From: Dactylellina haptotyla
Lineage: Eukaryota > Ascomycota > Orbiliomycetes > Orbiliales > Orbiliaceae
Assembly: GCA_031310005.1 (NCBI GenBank)
Contig: CM062383.1
Location: 3,286,001 to 3,350,000, forward strand
Direction of reading: 5' to 3'
Length of the DNA stretch: 64,000 nt
Below, one piece after another: positions 12,637 through 24,879 of this stretch (positions are counted from its first letter, which is position 1; each line of letters opens with the position of its first letter). Both the position numbers and the translations under genes were made by a program. The notes under the pieces are model-generated. The model made no database searches. It had not been told where the DNA came from and saw nothing but the letters and a program-made list of their open reading frames with translations.

Positions 12637-13155
12637 CTATGTAAAGTAGTGTAGTCCTGCTGTGATTTTTTGTTTATTCTCTTTCGCCTTCTCTGTCAAT
12701 TGCATATCTTGCTCTTCTGCAGCCCTTAAATCCGTACCGTTTTCCTGTTTAACCGCCACCGTCAACAGGGCTGCTGCTTCCCTGACAGTTTCGGCATACT
12801 TGCAAAACGAACGTCACTCGAGGTGCTCTGATCGCAATCGCTTCCTGTCACAGCATCGTTTTATATTAATAAACTTACGCTGCTCACTCTCTTCGCTCAG
12901 ACGGAACGTGATCTTTTCTTCGCACAGAAAACATCTTTTGTTAGAGCTCCCATTTTGAATTACTTTGCAGGTTCTCTTACTCGGAGAACTCCAAAAAAGT
13001 AAACCATAGACTGTTGCACCGTCTACAACACCGATCACTCAATCTGGGGCATCCAAATTCGGAGTTTGTGGCTTGCTCGCTAACTTATTAGAGAGAGTAG
13101 AAGAGACATACTGAACAGCTCCTTTGCTCTTGTCGATACGTGGTGGATAAGCCAT
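12637..13155 (-). CDS. Candidate small multi-exon Cys-rich protein
   Basis: No long frame, but several minus-strand pieces look coding and join at good splice signals. Exon 1 starts at ATG 13155 (MAYPPRIDKSKGAVQ) and has a GTATGT donor at 13111. A middle piece encodes CNSLWFTFLEFSE and meets a GTAAGA donor; after a 46-nt intron with CTAAC it joins in phase to CFLCEEKITFRL. A GTAAGT donor follows SEESEQ. The last exon is uncertain: one acceptor gives LCRNCQG and a stop at 12749, another gives an Ala/Lys-rich helix ending at 12637. The spaced CxxC pairs would suit a small zinc-binding fold. Read without the first intron, exon 1 runs on to a TGA in the frame that also holds CFLC, so a broken gene is the alternative. 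I do not recognise the family. Confidence 0.35.
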
Positions 13156-16100
13156 ACTTTTGCTTATTCTTCTGCCTCTCTAGAAAGCAAAAATATAAAT
13201 ACGCCTCCGACGCACAGCCCAAGGCCGGGAAATAGATTGAGGAGGTGGTACCGACTCAGTTGTATCGCTCACAGACCGTTGTACCTTAATCTTTCTTTTG
13301 CCAAAAACTGGGTTTCTTGACGGTGGACAAGGGCAAGGGATCGTGAACTGGGGAGACTGCCGCTAAGGAAAAGAACAAGAAAGAAGGGAAAGCACGCTGC
13401 GGGTCTCGTGGATGCTTAGGCATATCTGTAGGTAGGTGTGGTCCGCAACCATTTGACATCCTTCTGGTACCTACCCACTGCTTCTCCGTTACTTTTTCAT
13501 AACTTTTGCTTTTCTTTCCTCTCATCTTCATGCAATGCATGGTGGCCCTCGTTCAGTCTTGCTCCACCGATTATTACCCACCTTTGTGCTCCAGGCGTTC
13601 GCGAGCCGGTGTTTGATTCAAGACTGCGTGGAGGGGTGGGCTTTTGGGTTCCCCACCACCCTTCAGCCCAACTTATATTCCATTGGCCTGCTTTCTCGAG
13701 CACGTCGATGGGTTCGCAGCAACTACAAGTTGGCAGCGACAACACCACACACGTTTCCTATTTCTATCCCCTTGGATTGTTAATAAGTGCCCGTTCTGCC
13801 TCCTCTGTTGCAGCTGTATTACTTTGCTGGCACCGAAGAGGAGAGAATCGAAGCCAGCACTCGACGAGTGTTTTATCCTTGGATGCTGTGCTGTTGGCTT
13901 TAGTTACCAACTTGGAAACACCCTCTGGATCTCAATTTAACCCCCTTCGTCTGCTGGTTGTTCGAATTGTTAACCCAAACGAGTCCCATTGCTGACGGCG
14001 CAAGAAAAAAAAGAAAGACGACAATATAGCGACAATAGGTATACAAAAGTTACTCCTGATACTTGCAAGTCCTGGGCTCACTTCGCCTTCGAGAGTACTC
14101 TATTCCTGTCCGTTCTCAGACCCATAACATAGCCGAGTTCTGTCTGGCGAAACAGTTGCTATTTTAGCCAACTCGAATCCACCACTTCTGCATCCTGTTC
14201 ACTAGTATTTTAGTACCTGGGGAATAATAAAACCAGCTCAAATCTCGTCGCCAGAGTTCAGTCGAACAATCCAACCGACTTTAAAACAGCTGGGCCTTTG
14301 CTCCTGTGCAATTGAATTAGAGAAATAGGAACAGCAAGCCTATTTTCCCATCACTCACACGACAACCTCCTTCGGTCAAGTCGTCGAATTGTCCGAACTT
14401 CTACTCTCGTCGGGACCTCTCCGCTTGGTATTCCGGCCACTGGACGCTTCAGCTCACCCACGTTGTTGAGCGACTGGGGTAAAATTACACAAAGTTATCA
14501 CGAGATCAAAAAAATATTCAACAGAAGTTCCAGAACGACGTTAAATTCACTCGGCTCCCGTTTGCGACGAGATTGAATTCTACAAGCCGCATTTCTAGAA
14601 ACCCAAGGCGAACTGCAGTAAATTTGCGGCCCATTCTTCTGAGATTCAGGCCAAATATTGCATAATCTCACAAAAAGAAGCTGTCGCCAACCACGAAAGA
14701 TTAAAAAGAAATCACCAAGGAAATCCTCCGTGGCGGTCGTTCTCTCCTTGAATGACATTGAACCTGCAGGAAGAACTGGGGAGTCTTTCATCATTTCCAA
14801 GGTAGCCATCAAGCACTGTGGGTCTTATCTTTCAGTCACTCCGGGCGACCAAGTTGCACACTCCAACCGAGTGACAACGCAATAAAACACCCTATCACCC
14901 AGGATCTTTATCAGGCGTCGATATCAGTACGCCTTACGTCTATCTATCTATAAACAACCTTCCGGCTATCTCCTAGGATTTTTCGTTTCTTATAGGCTGA
15001 ACTGATTCTTCACCGTACGGAATAAACTTTTTCCAGGACCAGATCTGCTTTTTCTTCTTCTATTCCTTCTCTGGCTTTTCTGGTTTCAAATTTTGGCTGT
15101 GGATTCAACTCCCCTAGACGCCAAGTTGAGATTGAGTGGCAGAAACTGCTATCGATTCTCCAAAAAATCCCTCGCCTGGAAGAAAGGTCGCAGAAGAGCT
15201 ATCGGCTGGGGTATTTCGATATCGACATCAGGGTTGTTTGACATTTCGTGCATGGGAATTAAGAAAGAAAGAAGGTAAGAAAAAGTAACAGCGGCTGGGT
15301 GTAGGGTTCTTCGTACCCATCCCACCACCCCGTGTGCCATTCCATCCCACCACTTTTTTCGTCCTATCGTCTCAAATATCAAATTATTCCTGATGAACTA
15401 TTACATACGCGCATGTTCTTGCATACATCATGCATACGTTTGTTCCTGTATACATTGGAGTTTTCTATTTTTCTTCTTCATCTATTGCCCTCCCCTTTCG
15501 ACTCCTTGCCTAGAGCGATTTGCCCATGCCATAGTTCCTGTCTTGCCTGCGGGCTTTCCCACCACCTGTTTCGCCATCCATCGGGAAGGGAGGCTATCTT
15601 TCGCTGTTTTTCCTTGTGATTGATTCATGGCTGCCGTGCTCCCGTTGTTACGTTTCGTCCGGTCTGTTTGACTCGTTCCAGAGTTACACAATGAGCGAAG
15701 CGATAGACAGGAAACAGCTCACCCTTCCGCCACCCCCGTTCGAGGGGTCCGGCGCACGGTGCGCAGATTGTGTAGCCAGCGGCGCCCATAGATGAAGGCG
15801 TTCTCCGTTGGCGCGGAAGCATGCCTACCGTTCCTTTTTATCTTTCGCTCTTTTTGAACATGAACAAAGGATCTTCCCAGCTTGCCGTTGTCTTGTCCTG
15901 CCCGCCTCCGCTCCTCTGCTCTCCTGCTCCTCCTGCTCCTGCTCTCCACCGTACCCAGATTAGTTATTATTGCTGCTGACTGGATAATATCAAAAACCCG
16001 GGCTGACGAGCGCAAGTGCAGAATTACTTAATTACCCAGCTATAATATAGCGTACTGTCCAATACAACAGAGCAGCCCCTAACAGAAGAGAAGAAGTGTT

Positions 16101-16165
16101 GGCTGCTGCCCATCACCGCCGTCGATCGCCCTCATTTTAACGACCGCCCAACGCCAACCGCCAAC
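13156..16165. other. Long upstream region / leader of PPS1
   Basis: Three kilobases with no supported gene. Composition becomes strongly pyrimidine-rich on the plus strand (about 13450-13560, 15040-15080, 15330-15620, 15895-15950), as in fungal promoters and long 5' leaders. Potential donors such as GTAAGA near 15276 could belong to 5'-UTR introns of PPS1, but no exon pair can be proven. Frames such as 13438-13995 look fortuitous: low-complexity, and open on overlapping frames too. Confidence 0.4.
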
Positions 16166-18297
16166 ATGGCAACGCTCACCATCAACCCGGCCTCCATCGC
16201 TCGCTCCATCACCCCTCCTCTCTCCCCACCAGAGGACTCACCATCTCCAATGGCGCTCGCTCTAGCTGTTTCGACCGCGCCCCTGGCGATTCCCAACAAG
16301 CATCTGCCGACTCCAACTTACACGATTACCACCAAGGTGCCGACCTCTCCAGTCACCCCGCCGGCTTCACCGCCTACGGAAAAGCCCACTCATCTGCTCC
16401 CAATTTCCACCATCTTGTACCCACCTTCGGCGCATCACCAGATATGTGCGGAGCCTCCAATCTTCTCCATTGATGCTGCGACTGCAGCTGCAGCGATACA
16501 CCAGAATGCTTGCCATCCGCTACCATCTGCCGAAAAAGTGTTTCCCTGGCTACACGGACTGCACTCAGAGAACACCGTCCAGCTTACCTTCTTCAACGCT
16601 CGTAGAAAAATCCACCAGAGAACTCCATCGTGCTGGAGGGGAGTTACCGTCGTCAAGGCCGGACGGGCTCTGGACACTTCCAAGCTGCGTGGCGCTGTTC
16701 ACCCAGCTGAGATCCTATCAGCTAGCTCATCTTGTCAAGGCTTCCTCGAAGTCGACCCAAAGGATGGTTTCTGCGTCCGGAATTTCCATATTCAAACTGC
16801 CAAGCTCGCAACCGTTTCTGACATTATCGTCTACGGTGACGACCGAACAAGCAAGGAGACCGTAAAGTCAATTGCTAAGAGGATTGCTCAAGCTCAGGTT
16901 AAATACCGAAGCATGTTCATGAACCACCCAGATGTTGAGTACCCGCAGTACAACACATTTGTAGTCTCCAGCTCCTTTGCCGAATTTGAACAAAACCACT
17001 CCGAGCTCGTCGCTTTCGACTCAAAAGGTCTAAGTTCCGGGTCCATCCCTGACTTCCCTTATCTTGAGCGCCAAGAGATGTGCACTATGTCCCGGGCTAC
17101 CGAAATCACTCATAACGTTTGGCTGGGGTCGACAACCGACAAGGTTGATGCAGATCCCGAACACCCGTTCAATATTTGCATCGAGGCTTGCGACGGCGCT
17201 CCATTCCCGACCGCACCGATGTTACGGTTGATTTCCCGTAGGATGAAAGACCACACAAGCGTTCAAGATATTGAATTCCCAGCATCTGGAAGCGTTGCTG
17301 CCTCGAATTGGGCCAAGTTTGATATTGATTTCATCATCGACATGTGCCGATGGATCTATTTTTCCGCCAACCCGATCATCATCAAGGATGCCGATGGCGA
17401 CACCGCCATGGATGACCGTGATATTGGAAAGAAAGTTCTTATCCACTGCATGGACGGATATACTGAAACCTCGCTCCTTGCTCTTGCATACATCATGTAC
17501 GCGGAAGGTTTAACAGTGCACGATGCATGGATTCAACTGCACCGCGAGAAGGGACGCAACTTCTTCGCCTATCAAACCGATCTCCAAATTTTGCTTCACG
17601 CACAAAATGAGATCCTTAGGTCATCACCTGCTCGTAAAGATGAAGACGCCGCATTCACAACGAAGATTGCTATTCCAAAATGGGTATCAAAGTTGGATGG
17701 ATCTCTGCCTAGTAGGATCCTACCGCACATGTATCTCGGAAATCTGGGACATGCGAACAATCCGGAAATGCTCAAGCAGCTGGGGATCAACAGAATCTTG
17801 AGCGTTGGAGAGTTTACTAGCTGGTCCAAGGAAGAAGAAGAAAACTGGCCGGTAACACACATCATGAGAGTTGAGAACCTCCAGGATAATGGCGTTGACC
17901 CACTCACCTGCCGACTAAACCAGTGCCTTGCATTTATTGATGAGGGCAGGCAAGCCGGCGAAGCTACTCTTGTTCACTGCCGCGTTGGCGTATCACGCTC
18001 TGCGACTATTTGCATTGCTGAGGTTATGAAGCGCCTAAAACTTTCAGTTCCTCGAGCATAGTAAGTAAAATCGTTGTCAGCTTGTCCTTTACATATCGCT
18101 AACATTGTCAATCTAGTTGCTATGTCCGAGCTCGAAGACTAAATGTCATCATTCAACCCCATCTGCGCTTTATGTACGAATTGCTAAAATGGGAAGAGGC
18201 GCAAAGAACGGAAGCTAGCATCGGAATCAAGCGCGAAATTGAATGGCCATCAATCGCCAGGGAAATCGCCTTGATGAACCGACCATATTCAAGATAA
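16166..18297 (+). CDS. PPS1: Dual-specificity protein phosphatase PPS1
   Basis: Exons 16166-18060 and 18117-18297; GTAAGT donor, CTAAC branch, CTAG acceptor; 691 residues. The N-terminus (about 1-90) is Pro/Ser/Thr-rich and disordered. The C-terminal dual-specificity phosphatase domain (about 510-665) carries the active-site loop HCRVGVSRS with Cys near residue 605 and Arg near 611. An earlier PTP-like domain has HCMDGYTET with Cys near 428 but no Arg at the P-loop position, so it is probably a non-catalytic pseudophosphatase domain, as I recall for this family. Exon 2 supplies the conserved tail beginning YCYVRARRLNVI. By family knowledge PPS1 dephosphorylates Tyr and Ser/Thr and is tied to S-phase and cell-cycle control in budding yeast. 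The start lies in a good Kozak-like context (ACCGCCAACATGG). Confidence 0.93.
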
Positions 18298-18552
18298 AGT
18301 TTTATTTGATACCCGTTAAGAGAGCAGGATGGGTCTGCGGAAAGGTTTGAACCATGCGAAACAACAATCATTTTTCTTAGTATTAGCGAAAGCGATGAGT
18401 TTTTTTTTTGAGTTTTTGTTATCATACGACCACTTGCAATTGTTGCGGACCAAAAAAAATAAGCACTGGATCTGATTTAGCTTTGGCGAAAAGCGGGATC
18501 AAATGTTTGGCTGGAGGGTGGAGTTTCCTTTGTTTTTGGTTATTCACCGTTT

Positions 18553-19017
18553 CTACTTCCAAGGAACGGATTTGAGGCGTTCTTTTATTTTCCGTAATCC
18601 ACCTTTTCTTCTGAGGCGCTTGTACTGCTGGTCTTTTTGTATCGGGGGAAATTTGGAACGGGCGCCGCTTTCATTATGATTCTTCTTCACGGTTCTCTTT
18701 TTTTGTGGATGGATTATTTGCGGGTATCCCGGGAAATGGATGAGACATATTTTTTGAGTCTCTGATTCGATTTTGACTTGATTTTGTTCTGAAGCTCGAC
18801 TGGTACTTGCTGTTACTTTCTGAATATCTTGTTTGCCCTCGCATTCGATATTTTGCAACCTTCGATTGTTCATATTATTTTGCCCCTGGTTTATGCGGAC
18901 GGCTGTTCTATTGATGGGCGTTGTTCGGGCGTTACGTTTCTTTGTTACATTCTTTGCGCATTTGAATAAACTGCGCCTCTTTATTCTTAAAGTTCGATTG
19001 AAACCCGTATAATCCAA
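18553..19017 (-). CDS. Hypothetical basic protein (doubtful)
   Basis: An ATG-initiated frame of 154 codons, rich in Lys, Arg, Asn and Gln, with no hydrophobic core segment, no recognisable domain and no visible introns. The composition follows from the T-rich plus strand, so chance is a real possibility. It is convergent with PPS1, ending about 250 bases past the PPS1 stop. If real it would be a highly basic, probably nuclear protein; I would not rely on it without transcript evidence. Confidence 0.2.
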   Translation of the reverse strand: MDYTGFNRTLRIKRRSLFKCAKNVTKKRNARTTPINRTAVRINQGQNNMNNRRLQNIECEGKQDIQKVTASTSRASEQNQVKIESETQKICLIHFPGYPQIIHPQKKRTVKKNHNESGARSKFPPIQKDQQYKRLRRKGGLRKIKERLKSVPWK

Positions 19018-19506
19018 TGGTACCGATAAATATTCGTGAAGTTATAGTGAGTGAGGATGAGTGCTGATCATACTTGGGCAGATAAGATGTTCAATGCGAC
19101 GGGATCTGTGGATTCATATCACATAAAATATACAATGGCGGCCGGAATCCCAATGCGCCGAATTTCCCCATTGAGATATATCCCGATTGCAGCTCAGGGA
19201 CCGAATCTTAGTGGCTTAATTCCTTCGTCAGGCGCCCGAGAAGCTGATACAGGTATCACACGAGCTACCCGCGCAGACTGCTGACAATATTTCCTTTTAC
19301 GGTAATCGGCAGGGATGTAAGCCACTTTTTCGGGGCTTCAAACACAGCGATCCCGATGGCCTCCAGCCGCTTGCAAGGAAAAAAGGAGAAGACGGGTTTC
19401 TGTGATAACCGATTAGCGCCATATTAGGGTGGAATGAGGTTTCTTCTTTGCTACGCTAGTTATGGAGAAGTACGTGGTTCCATTGTTTAGTCCATTCCTT
19501 CGTGAG

Positions 19507-19514
19507 TATATAAA
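19507..19514 (+). promoter_or_regulatory. TATA-box candidate for the SDR gene
   Basis: Perfect TATATAAA, 244 bases upstream of the SDR start codon, followed by a pyrimidine-rich stretch (CTCTCGCAGCTCTCCCTCC) that could hold the transcription start. The implied leader of about 200 bases is normal for fungi. Other A/T-rich motifs lie closer to the gene, so this is only the best-formed one. Confidence 0.35.
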
Positions 19515-19757
19515 CTCTCGCAGCTCTCCCTCCATGAAGATGTAATTTTGCAAGATATCGGTACACATCAAAATCTCAGCTAGACATACAACAATATAAT
19601 AATTAATGCTAATATTTGCTTATACTCTAATATAATACCTTCTCTCATCATTGAAATACCGTTATAATCGTCTTTATTACCTCTCTTTATACAGCCCATC
19701 TCGACTATAATAGATAGATAAATACACCTAGGCTGCCGCAAGCTTAATTCATATAAG

Positions 19758-20843
19758 ATGGGATTTACTGTCGCCTCTCTACCTGACCTAACAGGTCAGA
19801 TTTACTTTGTCACAGGTGGAAATGCTGGGATGTAAGCTTTCAAACGTCTAGATTATGATACCTTGGAGAGAACTACGAGAAAAAAGTACTAACCGATTAT
19901 TATTTTTGAAGAGGACTAGAAACAATAAAGGCACTTGCATCCAAAGGCGCTACAGTCTATCTTGGCGCAAGGTCGGAATCAAAAGCCACAGCAGCAATCA
20001 CAACCATTAGAGAAAGTATTAATAAACCGGAGGCACCAATACACTACATCTACCTCGACCACATGGATCTTTCGACTATCGTGGCTGGCGCACAGTCTTT
20101 CCTCTCCAAGGAGACTGCCTTACACGGCTTGCTCCTCAACGCAGGCATCATGTGCACTCCCTGGGAGGTATCGAAGGACGGATACGAAGCTCATTTCCAG
20201 ACGAACTACCTCTCGCACTTTCTCCTCACCGAGCTCCTCTTGCCCATTTTGAAAACGACATCACTGAACTGCGAGCCTGGAGTTGTGAGGTTCGTGGAAA
20301 TGTCGAGCGGTGCGTACATGTTTGCTAAAAGCCCCGGTATTTTCTTCGATCAGATCGATATGCCGAAGCACGAGCCGATGGATCGGTACTCGCAGTCGAA
20401 ATTGGCGAACGTATTGCATGCGAATGAGATAAATAAGCAGTTGGGTCCGAAAGGGAAAGTTGCTGAGAAGGGGGAGATTTGGGTGTCCAGTGTAGATCCA
20501 GGGTTGGTTGAGACGTAGGTTTACCTTCTTCATTTCGTCAATAGCGGGGCTTTGAACTAACGGGTGAAAATTATACAGCGGATTATCGGCATCATATGCG
20601 TCGACTTCTCTCCTTGGTCGCACGATGATACGGTTGGGGATGGCAGCTACACCGGCAAAGGGTGCTTTGACGCCTATATTTGCCACTGCAGGTAGTGGTT
20701 TCAAGAGAGAGTGGTCAGGGTCTCATATCGTCCCGGGAGCAAAGCCTAGAGCGTTGATCAGGCAGGCGAAGGATCAGGCTTTGCAAGATAAATTATATAA
20801 ATGGACGGGGGAGCAGTTGAAGTTAAAGGGGTTCTTGACTTGA
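19758..20843 (+). CDS. Short-chain dehydrogenase/reductase (SDR)
   Basis: Exons 19758-19831, 19912-20514, 20579-20843; 313 residues; both introns remove stop codons and restore the domain exactly (GGNAGI|GLETIK and GLVET|GLSAS). The Rossmann cofactor motif TGGNAGIG is at residues 19-26, with NAG after beta-4, a serine pair in VEMSSGAY and the catalytic YSQSK (Tyr184, Lys188). The LGARS segment after beta-2 suggests NADP(H) preference, as Arg there usually binds the 2'-phosphate. It resembles fungal retinol-dehydrogenase/WW-oxidoreductase-like SDRs; the substrate cannot be told. No biosynthetic cluster surrounds it, so secondary metabolism is not supported. Confidence 0.9.
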
Positions 20844-21097
20844 TTGTTCAAGATAAGAAGATTATTTCCCTCTCGTTATTGAAGAATTGAGGAGGGAGAT
20901 CTCGATATATACAGTCTTAAAATTACTCAAGTAATCCCCTAACCTAAAATCGCAATGATTATCAAATCTATTAATATTGTTAGACCAATTTCTCTACTTT
21001 TATTATGAATTTAGATCCCTAGTAGTTTTGTACCTTAACATCGCTGATACGTGAAATCTGGTCTTTCTCCAGTCTAGAACAATCCAGAACAATCTTA

Positions 21098-24000
21098 TCA
21101 AAAACAATCCATTTCATTTCCAACGTCGTTGGGAAATGTCCAATTTGAAAAGGCTTTTTGAGAATAATCGTCTTTGTTGAAAAGATATTCTTCGGGGACG
21201 ATATTCCATTTGGCTAATTCTTGATTCGGTAACGGCGAAGGAGTATACTGGCTGGTTTCTTGTATTATATTTTCATTTTCAACTTCAGAATTCCGTTTCC
21301 GTTCAGCGTTGTTAAGCAGGTTCAAAATATGAAAATTACCAGCATCAAAAGCCAGCTGTATACTGTGGTCGAGATTGCCAAGCCCCATTCCCTCTTGTAA
21401 TAATATTGTTGTCACATCCAAGTTGCCCAACTTTACGGCAATATCTAATATAGTTCCACCGTAGACAAGATCGTCAACATTAGCGTAGCGAAGCAGCTCT
21501 ATGACTTTATAGAGCTGCCCAAATGCCACCGCAAGGTATAGTGGAGTCTCCAAATCAAGGATTTGACCGGGGTCAAGATCTCCTGTCCCGATATAGCAAT
21601 CGAGAAGTAGATTAAATATTTTCAAGCCCCCAAACCAAGTTGCTTCAGATATTACTGTAGCGGTAATTTTTAAACCCGGCTTCATTTCAAGGATAGACTT
21701 AGCGATATCATAAAAGTCGCAGTGTGCGGCTAGTCGCAGGAGCGACATAACCTGGCTCTCCGAAAGGTACGAAAAATTTGCAATCGCAATATTGCTGAGC
21801 CGGTGGTGAAATTCTTTATCTTGGATGATCAGACTGCATTCTAAAATCTGCTCGATATCTTCGAGACGGCTGATAAATTCCTCCTCGAGTTTTGAAAGAA
21901 ATTTTGATGCTGCTAGTGGGTCATACTGATTGTCGCCTTCCTGATTGTCGTCCAATGGCTCTAGCGGTTCGCCAGCGAAACAAACCGTCTTCAGTTGCGT
22001 CATGACGGAAGTTCTGTCAATCTCGTCTTGTCTAGTATAACTTTCCAAGATGTCTTTGATTGGTGCTGTTGACCATGAGTTAACTGAGTTCAGACGGAAC
22101 TGGATATAATTTTGTTTAAAATAGCAGTCGAATTCGTAGTTGGCTAGACTAGAGTCCCATAAATGTCTAAAAAATCGATAGGCAACTCTGGGGAATCCGG
22201 CTAGTTTGTCAGAATAAAGAAGTCTCCCGGTAATTATTATGTCAATTTCGCCATTTCTGCTACTGGCTTCGGCTCTCACGGTTACCCATTCGAAGAAATT
22301 GGAGTAGAGGCGTATAAAAAGCTTGAATTTTGGATATAAATAATCGCTTTGGATGAGATCCTCGTCCATCAAAGATTTCAAGAGTCCAAGTAACTTCGAG
22401 GCGTTTCGGGCAACATCTCTAAACTTATGCGACCACGACCAGGGTTCGGAGATATAAAGATGATTAAGATTGTCTCCATCGGCGGACCCATGCATCTGTG
22501 ATATTTCTTCTGCATTCCGACCTCGATATAAGGCTTCGATTCTTTCAATCACCCTGAAGTGCGAAGCCTTTTCGAGTAAACCCCGAAACTGGGGGTCCAA
22601 GAGGGCTAGAACCTCGTTCCCTGAAAGCTCAGGCAACCATGCGTTCTCAACCTTGGCGCCACTTCTTATCAATATATTGATTGCTCTGAGATCTCGGTTT
22701 TCTATAGCTTTTGAAAGGGCGGTATGATAGGAATAATCGTCCGAAAATATGGTCGCTCCGTATACCACTTTGTCGATGTCGTTGTCGAGAAAAAACATTA
22801 TCCTTTCCATCATCTCATGATCTCTCTTTACCGTAGCAAGGCAGAGCATGTCAGAAATATCAGCATTCCGAGGGAAAGTTGTACTTCTTTGATTATGGTA
22901 CTCCGCTAGAACTTGGAAACACTCTACATGGCCAATCCAAACGCTAAACTGAAGCCCATGGACAATACTGGAGAAGTCCGTGTTTGCTGGAATTTTGAGA
23001 TCCTTCGCCCAAGCGAGTTTTTGGTTACGAAGGTTCCATAGGCTCTCTAGGAAAGTCCTCCCAAATATAAATAAGTCGTAAGTTTTATCAAGAGCGCCAT
23101 GTTCATATAATAATTTCGAGACTAGCTCTGGTAAGTTGACTAGAATAGCCGTCCATAGAAGTGAAGGTGACACATCTGATATTGGGTCGACGTTCACGTC
23201 GAACCCTTGTTTCAGAAGGAAGGTGCACACTGCTAGTCGTTGATATTCTATGGCGTATTGAATCGCAGTTACTCCTATAGTATGGAGCTCAAGGTTGTCA
23301 TCATCCATTAGATATAGATTGTCGAGATCAAGCCAGCGAATCAGAAATTTCGCGATATCTAGATCTCCGGTCCTGGCTGCACTGTATAGAAGTTGGACGG
23401 AAAAATTTTGCAATATCAACTGAAAGCCACTAGGATTGCCCACAGAAGAAGAAGTAAAGAATAATTTTGAGTTTTGATCCTTTGCTTCTTGGAAAAATCG
23501 TTTCAACATAGGAATGTTTTGTTTCATGATACTGGACTGAACTAGACAGTCTATACATTGTCGCTGAGTCCGGATATTGTCGACGCTATTCGATAGTCGA
23601 ATTATATAGTGTTTCAAGAGGTTGGCAAACATGATAAATGATCGGCTGACTGTTAGGGAAACGGTTTCGTGTAGCCATTGCGTTGGGTTGCTAATTATCG
23701 TCGAAGACATATCATTGCTGATGAAATTGATGTCTGGGAACCTTTGCAACTGCGATGAGGGAATATCTATCGAAATTCTGAATTAGTGCATTTGTTTACT
23801 TTGAGTTGAACTGTGACTTCTTCCTTCCCAGACAAACAGTAGTGAAATAGTGGCAATAGTAGTGCAAAAATCGCTGCCTGAGTGGTATCTGGGAACTTAC
23901 CTTTGAATATGAGATCTATACTAAGCTCAAACTTTTGCTGAAACTGCAATGATGGTGTAGCTAAAAGCAAATTGTTGCGAGATAGATACTGTGATACCCA

Positions 24001-24879
24001 GTCAAATTCTAGAGGGGATATTTCCATACTGTCGAAAATATTGGAAGATGGTGGAAAACAGCCGATAGGATTGGATAACGGTGAAGACACTATCCATTCA
24101 GAAAAATCAAGTTCCTGCAGCCCTACTGGCGAGGCGCAAGGGGAAGGTGTTTTATACTGGATTTCAGTTGCATCTACTGTCCCGACAAAAGTTGCCACGA
24201 ATAGATAATTGATAATTAGTAATCTGATCAGATAAGTATTCAGGTTCACAAAGAGAGATCTAATCACCATCCTCAAAAAACCCTATCTTAGTTTCTAGAA
24301 GTCGTTCGAATGTTGAAGTATGGCGTCTGCGTCTCTTTTTTTGTATCTCGGTTTCATCTACGACCCTGCCACCTAAGTGAACAATAGTGTCCTTTCCCTC
24401 CCTCTTCCGTTTTTGAATACTCTTATCCATTTGTTTTAAGTTAGTCAGACTTATATTCTTTTTGAGACCCCAGACTCCGGTTACCACCCTGATGTACTGG
24501 TGTATCCTATAATTCGGATCGGCTATGATCAGATTGACTTCCTTAACCGGGGTCTTTACCGCAAATTTTAAGGTAAGGTATAGTGTTTGAGCGTAGGGAG
24601 CCCTTACGAAGCATCAAAATCATGTTGGGCGAGCATTATTGCCCGAACATCCTTCAGAGTTTTGCGTTCTTCGAGGTAGAGGTAGCTTATGTACTCTTTA
24701 TGTCTCTCCCAAACCCCTTGGCTGATCTGCGCCGCCTTGGGCTTTAATCTAGGTGCTAGTGCTGTCATGATATCGAGAGCATCTGATGATCGGAAGCTGA
24801 ATGCGAAAGGCGCCGCCTTCACATAGATATTGGAGCTGAAAGTTCTTCTTCGATGAATATCCAGGAAACTAAGTTCCAA
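21098..24879 (-). CDS. Clr5-domain ankyrin-repeat protein
   Basis: Four exons on the minus strand: 24879-24608, 24506-24268, 24176-23901, 23733-21098. All four phases agree; 1140 residues (1103 if translation starts at ATG 24768). Exon 1 holds the first half of a Clr5 domain (from Trp57: WERHKEYI, LEERKTLKDV, HDFDAS) and exon 2 completes it (QYIRVVTGVWGLKKN), a strong sign that the splice is right. A basic KKRRRR stretch follows. The C-terminal 880 residues carry degenerate ankyrin-like helices (AIQYAIEYQRLAVC, TALSKAIENRDLRAI, PLYLAVAFGQLYKV, ILDIAVKLGNLDV). By family knowledge Clr5 is a fungal N-terminal DNA-binding-like domain, often fused to ankyrin or TPR repeats; the cellular role is mostly unknown. 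The third intron uses a CCCAG acceptor chosen for phase; it is the weakest junction. Confidence 0.8.

Larger units (their letters stand above)
18298..19757. other. Intergenic region between PPS1 and the SDR gene
   Basis: Holds the PPS1 3' UTR, a minus frame at 18553-19017 listed separately, and the SDR promoter. The sequence is T-rich on the plus strand just downstream of PPS1 and AT-rich at 19550-19720. No RNA gene recognised. Confidence 0.4.

Noticed and set aside
13438-13995. 185-codon plus frame
   Set aside because: Pyrimidine-rich leader-type DNA; overlapping frames equally open; no motifs.
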